From NCBI GenBank assembly GCA_943359415.1, contig CALRHQ010000038.1, positions 1 through 8,898 on the forward strand: a stretch of DNA of 8,898 nucleotides. Reading direction: 5' to 3'. The notes below the pieces were generated by a model, which made no database searches, was not told the origin of the DNA, and saw only the letters and a program-made list of their open reading frames with translations. A program made the translations under genes and the position numbers. Each line of letters starts with the position of its first letter. Position 1 is the stretch's first letter. Positions 1 to 4,683 of the stretch are shown piece after piece. The stretch is from Candidatus Peribacteria bacterium. GTDB taxonomy: Bacteria > Patescibacteriota > Gracilibacteria > UBA1369 > LOWO2-01-FULL-3.

Positions 1-7
1 CTTTTAC

Positions 8-13
8 TATAAA
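8..13 (+). promoter_or_regulatory. candidate -10 element for hpf, implying a leaderless mRNA
   Basis: TATAAA lies at 8-13, five bases before the ATG at 19. With the usual 6-8 nt from -10 to transcription start, the mRNA would begin at or next to the start codon. The -35 region is outside the window, and in AT-rich DNA a TATAAA can occur by chance. It gains weight because two other genes here (starts 1862 and 4684) show the same geometry. Confidence 0.4.
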
Positions 14-18
14 AATAT

Positions 19-570
19 ATGAGAATTGAAATCCTTCGCGATGCAATCACTCTAAGTGAAATTGAAGAAAATTTTATTCATGAAAAAATCGAGCATTTGG
101 CGAAATACGCAGATAGGATTGATGATGAGGCAACTATTGTTCAGGTGAAGGTCGCAAAAAATAAAATTGAAATTACGATGTATGTTCCGCATGCGGTTAT
201 TAGAGCTGAAGAAATAGGTGAATCGATGGAGGTTGCGCTTCGAAATGTTTGTGAAAAACTTGAAAGACAAATAGAAAAATATAAAGAATCAGAAGAAAGA
301 AGAACGAAAGAAGGGGACTTTCTTCCATCTTCGACTTTGGAAAATGTTCTTACGACACAGGATGAATTTGGAGTTATGTCGAATGTCGTAAAACGGAAAA
401 AATTAAAAAAACTTCGACTGATGACGGAGGATGAAGCTATCAATCAGATGGAACTTATCGGTCATGATTTTTACATATACCGTAATGAAGGTGACGGGAC
501 AGTTCATGTTGTTTACAAGCGAAAAAGTGAGGATGGATATGGAACGATAGATGTTGGCGAGGATGGGTAG
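19..570 (+). CDS. hpf: long-form ribosome hibernation-promoting factor (HPF/RaiA family)
   Basis: This cytosolic protein binds the 30S subunit in slow growth or starvation. Long forms also dimerise ribosomes into inactive 100S particles. The 183 residues match the long-form length (about 180-190), against about 95-110 for short HPF/YfiA. Residues 1-100 form the S30AE domain with its beta-alpha-beta-beta-beta-alpha pattern. A charged linker follows at about 86-120. Residues 121-180 are the C-terminal dimerisation domain, recognisable from VVKRKKLKKLRLMTEDEA, then QMELIGHDFYIYRN and VVYKRKSEDGYGTI, close to the family pattern of K.F..KPM..EEA..QM...GH.F..F and VVYRR..G.YGLI. The ATG is the first in frame and gives the usual N-terminus; no Shine-Dalgarno precedes it. 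The gene converges on the membrane-protein gene at 592-1821 with a 21-bp gap and no evident terminator hairpin. The family call is secure; dimerising activity is inferred from the C-terminal domain. Confidence 0.95.
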   Translation: MRIEILRDAITLSEIEENFIHEKIEHLAKYADRIDDEATIVQVKVAKNKIEITMYVPHAVIRAEEIGESMEVALRNVCEKLERQIEKYKESEERRTKEGDFLPSSTLENVLTTQDEFGVMSNVVKRKKLKKLRLMTEDEAINQMELIGHDFYIYRNEGDGTVHVVYKRKSEDGYGTIDVGEDG

Positions 571-591
571 CTGACTTTTGAAAATTACATT

Positions 592-1821
592 TTACCGTGT
601 CAATTTTTTCTTTTGTAATCCCAGCTCAATGAAAAGTATGAACAATATTAACATGTCATTTTTGAAAAATGGTGTGTCGATCATACCATGGAGTAAGAAA
701 TACAGAAGTATGAACGTGAAGATTATTCGAGAGGACTTGTCTGTGGAATTTTCCGACAAGAGTGTTTTCTTTATGGCTCGATATATGCAAATTGATATGA
801 ATAGAAGCCCTAAAGCGCCATATTGAAAAATGAATAAAAAGAATATGTTGTGTGGTTGAAGTACGTAATAATCCAAAGGTTTATGTCCCAAAACTTTGTC
901 TGCTGATTGTAAATAATATTCTTGAAATTGTCCTTGTCCTAGTCCGAAAAGCAGATTAGTAGGCTCTTTTGCAAGATATAAAGATGTCTTCCAGATTTCT
1001 TGACGTTCATTTAGGCTGGAATAATTCGTTTGGAAAGCGGGAATGATTTTTGTGTAGAGAATGCCGACAAGCATCGTGATTCCTATGACTGCTATTATTG
1101 TTTTTGTGGCTTTTGACCTTAGTATTTTGATTTCGTTGTTTTTTAGTATGTATATTGAAATAACTAAAAAGCTGCCGATCATTGCTCCTGCTGAACGAGT
1201 TGCAAGTATTAAAATCAAAAGTAAAATTGCTGAAATAAGATTTGTTTTTTTATTTTTGGTGAAATCTTGTATGTATTGTATTGAGAAAAATATGAAAAAT
1301 GGAGTCATGTAATATGCGAGATAAACTGCTGCATCAAGCGGTCCTAGTAATCTTAGATCATGCGAAATATTGTATCCTGAGAGATTGTAAATTACTGAAA
1401 AAATTCCAAAACTAATTGCTCCAAATCCTCCTATTTTGATTGTTGAAATTTTTTCGTCACTTGTTTCAAATGTTTCTAAAAATAAATAAACGAATGCAAT
1501 TGCAAATACTAAAAATTTTAAATGTCTGAAAAAATCCAAACTATTTATTGGATCTACTGTTAATATAGAAATGGCTGTCAAAAGACTGAAAACTGTTAGA
1601 ATCTTATGTTCGTAAAACTTTTTTATTCTCTTGAAAAATGTATTTGAAAATATTGAATGTGTAAAAAATGAAAGTGTTGTTAAAGCTATTAAAATTTCTT
1701 GAAGGTTTGTCGGATATGAAAATATTTTGAATCTTATTAAGTAAGATTGTAGAAAAAAAATATTTGCAAAAAGAAGTATTCTTGTAAGTTTTCTGAAAAA
1801 AGATTCTAGATTTAAATGCAT
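592..1821 (-). CDS. O-antigen ligase / Wzy-type polytopic membrane protein
   Basis: The 409-residue protein is hydrophobic almost throughout, with about 10-11 membrane segments (e.g. about 15-33, 41-58, 74-92, 100-117, 130-148, 165-183, 194-226, 240-258, 325-348, 366-381, 388-402). Between the last groups lies one large hydrophilic loop (about 260-322), the hallmark of the Wzy_C/O-antigen ligase superfamily. Visible family signatures are NERQEIW in the loop (271-277, with the conserved Arg), GLGQGQF (293-299), PHNIFF (323-328, conserved His) and a tail HG..DTPFFKND (378-389). Such proteins work at the outer face of the membrane, either ligating a lipid-linked glycan to an acceptor or polymerising repeat units; sequence alone does not decide which. 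A Patescibacterium has no classical LPS, so an S-layer glycan or wall polymer is a plausible substrate (inference). It could draw on the lipid-linked sugar started by the transferase at 4684-5763, though the two are not in one operon. The ATG at 1821 is chosen because a divergent promoter region lies just upstream. Confidence 0.87.
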   Translation of the reverse strand: MHLNLESFFRKLTRILLFANIFFLQSYLIRFKIFSYPTNLQEILIALTTLSFFTHSIFSNTFFKRIKKFYEHKILTVFSLLTAISILTVDPINSLDFFRHLKFLVFAIAFVYLFLETFETSDEKISTIKIGGFGAISFGIFSVIYNLSGYNISHDLRLLGPLDAAVYLAYYMTPFFIFFSIQYIQDFTKNKKTNLISAILLLILILATRSAGAMIGSFLVISIYILKNNEIKILRSKATKTIIAVIGITMLVGILYTKIIPAFQTNYSSLNERQEIWKTSLYLAKEPTNLLFGLGQGQFQEYYLQSADKVLGHKPLDYYVLQPHNIFFLFIFQYGALGLLFISICIYRAIKKTLLSENSTDKSSRIIFTFILLYFLLHGMIDTPFFKNDMLILFILFIELGLQKKKLTR

Positions 1822-1826
1822 TTACT

Positions 1827-1855
1827 TTTACTTATGTGACTAAATTTAGTATATT
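1827..1855 (+). promoter_or_regulatory. candidate promoter for the riboflavin kinase gene (leaderless)
   Basis: TTTACT (1827-1832) and TATATT (1850-1855) are spaced by 17 nt. The -35 matches TTGACA at 4 of 6 positions and the -10 matches TATAAT at 5 of 6. Six bases separate the -10 from the ATG at 1862, so transcription would start at or beside the A of the start codon. It overlaps the divergent promoter on the other strand, so the two would compete for polymerase. It probably drives the kinase, murE and truB together, given their 4- and 21-bp gaps. Confidence 0.5.
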
Positions 1856-1859
1856 TCAA
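1831..1859 (-). promoter_or_regulatory. candidate promoter for the O-antigen-ligase-type gene
   Basis: On the minus strand TTGAAA (1859-1854) and CATAAG (1836-1831) are separated by exactly 17 nt. The -10 matches TATAAT at 4 of 6 positions and would start the transcript about 3 nt before the ATG at 1821. An alternative -10, TATACT (1853-1848, 5 of 6), would give a leader of about 20 nt but has a poor -35 inside the kinase gene. Some promoter must lie here, since the opposing gene starts 40 bp away, but the exact hexamers are uncertain. Confidence 0.4.
1839..1850. promoter_or_regulatory. perfect 12-bp palindrome between divergent genes, possible operator
   Basis: ACTAAATTTAGT is a perfect palindrome in the middle of the 40-bp gap between divergent start codons. 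It falls in the -35/-10 spacer of both candidate promoters and touches the first base of the + strand -10. That placement would suit a repressor-type operator acting on both genes. Short AT palindromes also arise by chance in this composition, and no regulator gene is adjacent. Confidence 0.3.
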
Positions 1860-1861
1860 TT

Positions 1862-2320
1862 ATGAAAATTATTGAAGGACAAGTTGTTAAAGGTTTGGGA
1901 GTTGGGAAAACATTGGGATTTCCAACTATTAATGTTTTGTATGATGGTGAACTTTCAGGTGTTTTTGCTGGAAAGGTTTCTATCGGAGAGAAGCCAAAAA
2001 TTGTTACTGCTGCTAAGCCTATAGCGTGTGAATGTGGAGGAGGATGTTTGTGTAGTTCTGAACAAAATAAAAAAGGTTTTATTGCTGCAATACATATTGG
2101 GAAAAGGCCTACTATAAGTGAAGATGAACCTATTCTTGAGGCTCACGTCCTTGATGATTTTGAAAAATTTGCAGATAAAGATCTTTCCGGTAGATTGATG
2201 AAAGTGGAAATTTTTGAAAAAATTCGTGATACGCAAAAATTTAAAAATCTTGATGAATTGAAAAAACAAATTGAAAAAGATGTTATAGATGTGAAAGATT
2301 TTTTTAAGAAAACTGCTTAA
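1862..2320 (+). CDS. monofunctional riboflavin kinase (RibF C-terminal domain type) with Cys-rich insertion
   Basis: It phosphorylates riboflavin to FMN with ATP in the cytosol. The 152 residues correspond to the flavokinase half of bifunctional RibF (about 310 residues); the FAD-synthetase half is absent. Visible are the nucleotide-binding segment G.GVGKTLGFPTIN (13-24, with the Thr-Asn of the PTxN motif), HIGKRPT (78-84, counterpart of NIG.RPT), the catalytic Glu (E93 in LEAHVLDDF), and the C-terminal K.R...KF.NLDELKKQI..D pattern (120-140). Unusually, the hairpin that is normally a short turn before the NIG.RPT strand is replaced here by about 28 residues (roughly 43-71) carrying C56, C58, C62 and C64 (C-x-C-x3-C-x-C). 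This could bind a metal or be redox active. No other riboflavin-pathway gene is in the window, so scavenged riboflavin is plausible. murE follows after 4 bp. No Shine-Dalgarno is seen. The symbol ribF would imply both activities, so it is left blank. Confidence 0.88.
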   Translation: MKIIEGQVVKGLGVGKTLGFPTINVLYDGELSGVFAGKVSIGEKPKIVTAAKPIACECGGGCLCSSEQNKKGFIAAIHIGKRPTISEDEPILEAHVLDDFEKFADKDLSGRLMKVEIFEKIRDTQKFKNLDELKKQIEKDVIDVKDFFKKTA

Positions 2321-2324
2321 ATTT

Positions 2325-3632
2325 ATGTTTGATTTTTTAAGAAAACTTATTCCTGATACTCATCCTTTACGGCTTCTTTATCATAAGGTTGCGGCTTTTT
2401 TTGCGGCATTCCTGAATTTTTATCCTGCTGATAATATGATTGTTATAGGTGTTACCGGAACGAATGGAAAAACTACGACAGTAAACCTTATTACAAATAT
2501 TTTGACAGCATGGGGGCAAAAAGTTGGGATGACTTCTACTGTAAATTTTCAAGTTGGAGATGCGAAATGGACCAATACTACGAAGCAAAGTACTCTTGGT
2601 GCATTCAAGCTGCAGGGCTTACTGAAGCGAATGAAGAACGAAGGATGTAAATATGCTGTGGTTGAAGTGACTTCTCATTCTGTTACTCAATCTAGAATTC
2701 TTGGAATAAATTTTGATGTTGGTGTTTTTACAAATGTTACTCCTGATCATATTGAATATCATGGGGGTTTCAATAATTATTTGAATGAAAAGGGGAAATT
2801 TTTCAAAAAAGTTTCTATGGATTCCAGAAAAGTTGGAGTGCCAAAAGTGCTTGTGCTAAACGCGGATGACCAATATTACAATTTCTTTAATCAGTATATT
2901 GCAGATAGAAAAATTACTTATGGAATGAATTATGCGACCGTTTATAGCGAAAATGTTGAGAGTACGACGGGTGGATCAAAGTTTGTTTTACATGTTCCAA
3001 ATAATGCTATTCCGTTGGAAATAAAACTTCCAGGACAGTTTAATGTTTATAATGCTCTGGCTGCGGCTAGTGCATGTATTGCAATAGGTGTGCCACTTGA
3101 AATTATAAAAAAAGGGCTTGAAGAAAGTACTGGAGTTCCCGGCAGATTTGAACAGGTTTATGCCGGTCAGCCTTACAGTGTTGTTGTTGACTATGCGCAT
3201 ACTCCTGAGTCTCTTGAAAGTTTGACCAAACTTTACAAAGGCCTTACGAAAGGAAAATTATATACTGTTTTTGGTGCAACAGGTGGAGGCAGGGATAAGT
3301 CAAAACGTCCAAAAATGGGACAAGTTGTGAATGAAAATTCTGATTATATTATAGTTACGGATGATGATCCGTATTCTGAGGATGAATGGAGTATTATAGA
3401 ACAAGTTTCTACAGGAATTCCGCGAAAGGAAGGGCATGGTTTTTGGAAAATCCCTGATAGGAGAGAGGCGATTCGCTTGGCGCTTACTATGGCTAAAGAA
3501 GGGGATTGCGTTGTTGTTGCGGGAAAAGGATGCGAGGAGGTGATTATGTTACGTGGAAAACGTCTTCCTTGGAATGATAAACAAGTTATTGAAGGCCTTA
3601 TAAATAGAGAAGCTGAGATTTCCGTGACGTAA
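2325..3632 (+). CDS. murE: MurE-like Mur ligase lacking the N-terminal UMP-binding domain
   Basis: MurE ligases add the third stem-peptide amino acid to UDP-MurNAc-dipeptide using ATP, in the cytosol. The Mur-ligase central domain (about 38-245) has the P-loop GVTGTNGKTT (42-51), EVTSHSV (114-120) and TNVTPDHIEYHGG (136-148), followed by the segment with the probable carbamylated lysine (around K156). The C-terminal domain (about 270-425) has GRFE (273-276), VDYAHTPESLE (288-298), FGATGGGRDKSKRP (316-329), DDPYSED (347-353) and AGKGCEE (399-405). At 435 residues it is some 50-60 shorter than usual, because the first domain (about 90 residues) is replaced by a 37-residue hydrophobic, amphipathic leader. 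Two positions deviate: the amino-acid selecting DNPR-type motif reads DDPY, and the usual GKGHE reads GKGCE. Neither meso-diaminopimelate nor lysine can therefore be assigned with confidence. It lies 4 bp behind the riboflavin kinase stop and 21 bp before truB, so cotranscription is likely. A sister Mur ligase function cannot be excluded, but the motifs fit MurE best. Confidence 0.85.
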   Translation: MFDFLRKLIPDTHPLRLLYHKVAAFFAAFLNFYPADNMIVIGVTGTNGKTTTVNLITNILTAWGQKVGMTSTVNFQVGDAKWTNTTKQSTLGAFKLQGLLKRMKNEGCKYAVVEVTSHSVTQSRILGINFDVGVFTNVTPDHIEYHGGFNNYLNEKGKFFKKVSMDSRKVGVPKVLVLNADDQYYNFFNQYIADRKITYGMNYATVYSENVESTTGGSKFVLHVPNNAIPLEIKLPGQFNVYNALAAASACIAIGVPLEIIKKGLEESTGVPGRFEQVYAGQPYSVVVDYAHTPESLESLTKLYKGLTKGKLYTVFGATGGGRDKSKRPKMGQVVNENSDYIIVTDDDPYSEDEWSIIEQVSTGIPRKEGHGFWKIPDRREAIRLALTMAKEGDCVVVAGKGCEEVIMLRGKRLPWNDKQVIEGLINREAEISVT

Positions 3633-3653
3633 TTTTATTTAAAAATTTTTAAT

Positions 3654-4370
3654 ATGGATGGATTTGTTTTGATTGATAAGGAAAAGGGTGTTTCTAGTTT
3701 TTTTGTTGTAAGAACTCTTAGAAGAATTTTTGGAGTTAGAAGGGTTGGACATGGTGGAACGCTTGATCCTTTGGCTACAGGACTTCTTATTGTTGGAGTT
3801 GGAAAGGTAACAAAATCTTTAAGTAAATTTTTGGGAGGGGATAAAGAATATAAAGTTACTGCACGTTTTGGTTTTGTTTCTGAAACATATGATGAAGAGG
3901 GGCCGATTTCTGAGAGCTTGCCTGCTGATCAAAAGAAGAAACTCCAAGATTTGTTTGAAGAAGATTGTCAGCCTATTAAGGATATAATAAAAAAGCATTT
4001 TGTTGGTGAAATTTTGCAAACTCCGCCTAAGTTTTCAGCGTTAAAAGTTGGAGGAAAGAGGGCGTATGATTTGGCCAGAAAGGGCTTAGAGGTCAAGCTT
4101 GAGCCGCGCAAAATTTTTGTTCAAGACTTTAAAATGTTGAAGAATGATCTTCCTAGAATTTCGTTTAGAATAAAGTGTGGTAGTGGTACTTATATTCGTT
4201 CTTTAATCCATGATTTGGGGCAAGTTTTGGGTGTCGGTGCTTATGTTGAAAGACTTCGTAGAACAAAAATTGGAAATCTTGATGTAGAAAATGCTCTGAA
4301 AATCGAGGATGTGGAAAAACTTTACAAAGAAGGCAAATCTGAAGAGTTTTTGAAAGCTTTTGATCGATAG
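3654..4370 (+). CDS. truB: tRNA pseudouridine(55) synthase TruB, short form
   Basis: It isomerises uridine 55 in the T-loop of tRNAs to pseudouridine. Motifs run in family order: FVLIDKEKGVSS (4-15), the catalytic GHGGTLDPLATGLL (32-45, nucleophile D38), KEYKV with the conserved active-site Tyr (Y66), the QTPPKFSALKVGGKRAYDLAR stretch (122-142), and CGSGTYIRSLIHDLG (175-189, with R182). The protein ends at residue 238, against about 300 or more for forms with a complete C-terminal PUA domain. Residues 205-238 are only a remnant of that part; the catalytic core looks intact. The start is the only ATG that gives the standard N-terminus. No Shine-Dalgarno is present, and 21 bp separate it from murE, so it is probably the last gene of that transcript. 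The first hairpin element begins on the base after its stop codon. Confidence 0.96.
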   Translation: MDGFVLIDKEKGVSSFFVVRTLRRIFGVRRVGHGGTLDPLATGLLIVGVGKVTKSLSKFLGGDKEYKVTARFGFVSETYDEEGPISESLPADQKKKLQDLFEEDCQPIKDIIKKHFVGEILQTPPKFSALKVGGKRAYDLARKGLEVKLEPRKIFVQDFKMLKNDLPRISFRIKCGSGTYIRSLIHDLGQVLGVGAYVERLRRTKIGNLDVENALKIEDVEKLYKEGKSEEFLKAFDR

Positions 4371-4474
4371 ATTTGTATCGGAATATTCCCTTGAGCTTAA
4401 GCTTCTTTTGTTTAAGGCTAATCTTTTATATGAAAATAAACGCAATGCGCTCAATGAAATATTCCGATACAAAT
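4371..4474 (-). repeat. hairpin element A: long terminal stem plus conserved core
   Basis: The arms 4371-4387 (ATTTGTATCGGAATATT) and 4458-4474 are perfect 17-bp reverse complements. After a 3x3 internal mismatch, TTGAGC (4391-4396) pairs with GCTCAA (4449-4454). The enclosed core has two blocks matching element B: the complement of AAACAAAAGAAGC at 4401-4413 and of GAGCGCATTGCGTT at 4439-4452, with 25 nt between. Strand is set to minus because element B reads in that sense on plus, and because one mismatched stem pair (4388/4457) becomes a G-U wobble only in a minus-strand RNA. No T-run follows the right arm on plus, so it is not an obvious intrinsic terminator for truB. It may be a structured RNA or a small non-autonomous mobile element; I do not recognise the family. 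Confidence 0.75.
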
Positions 4475-4531
4475 TCATATAAAAAGTTTTCAAAAATATA
4501 AGTTTTATGTTTTCTTGAAGAAGGTTGGTTG

Positions 4532-4643
4532 AAATTGTTGGCAAAAATATCCTTGAGAGCGCTTTGCGTTGATTTTAGATATAACATTATTTTACAAACA
4601 AAAGAAGCACCTAAGCTCGAAAGGATGTTTTTGCCAACAATTT
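4532..4643 (+). repeat. hairpin element B: inverted second copy with an unrelated terminal stem
   Basis: Arms 4532-4554 and 4621-4643 pair over 23 bp with one exception, T4548 opposite G4627, which is a U-G wobble in a plus-strand RNA. An inner GAGC (4557-4560) pairs with GCTC (4615-4618), leaving GA opposite GA (4555-4556/4619-4620), a layout compatible with tandem G-A pairs. The core carries GAGCGCTTTGCGTT (4557-4570) and AAACAAAAGAAGC (4596-4608). These match element A on the opposite strand at 13 of 14 and 13 of 13 positions, with the same 25-nt spacing. The terminal stem sequence has no resemblance to that of A. The right arm runs into TTTTT (4641-4645), so some terminator activity on plus is possible. 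The candidate -35 of the next gene begins 5 bp downstream. Confidence 0.75.
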
Positions 4644-4647
4644 TTGC

Positions 4648-4676
4648 TTTACCTCTCATTAAAAACATATCATACT
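4648..4676 (+). promoter_or_regulatory. candidate promoter for the WecA/TagO-type gene (leaderless)
   Basis: TTTACC (4648-4653) and CATACT (4671-4676) are spaced by 17 nt; each matches its consensus at 4 of 6 positions. Seven bases separate the -10 from the GTG at 4684, so the transcript would start at the start codon. An overlapping TATCAT (4668-4673) is an alternative -10. The -35 closely resembles the TTTACT proposed for the riboflavin kinase gene. It sits immediately downstream of hairpin element B. Confidence 0.45.
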
Positions 4677-4683
4677 TCTTTTC

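Larger units (their letters stand above)
4371..4683. other. 313-bp non-coding region with two inverted hairpin elements and a promoter
   Basis: No convincing protein gene lies here; open frames on both strands are short and overlap the structured elements. The stretch contains element A (4371-4474), a 57-bp AT-rich spacer (4475-4531) with a small TTCTT/AAGAA hairpin at about 4512-4522, element B (4532-4643), and a candidate promoter (4648-4676) for the downstream membrane enzyme. It is by far the longest non-coding stretch in an otherwise tightly packed window. Confidence 0.7.

Noticed and set aside
571..591. Terminator between the convergent hpf and O-antigen-ligase-type genes
   Set aside because: The 21-bp gap holds no hairpin with a T-run; termination signals, if any, lie inside the opposing coding regions.
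4360..4482. A TTG-started 40-codon plus-strand frame through element A
   Set aside because: It overlaps the end of truB and has no start context. Its apparent similarity to the minus-strand frame through element B is a by-product of the repeated DNA and requires a frame change.
4371..4643. Integron attC sites as an explanation for the hairpin elements
   Set aside because: The core contains GCGTT/AACGC stretches, but the paired R'/R'' consensus (GTTRRRY with RYYYAAC) at the stem ends is absent and no integrase or cassette structure is present.
4203..4668. Open frames on the minus strand (4203-4544 and 4426-4668) crossing the hairpin elements
   Set aside because: They overlap the 3' end of truB or the inverted repeats and show no recognisable domain. 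The bases shared by the two elements fall in different codon frames, so the conservation is not protein-level.
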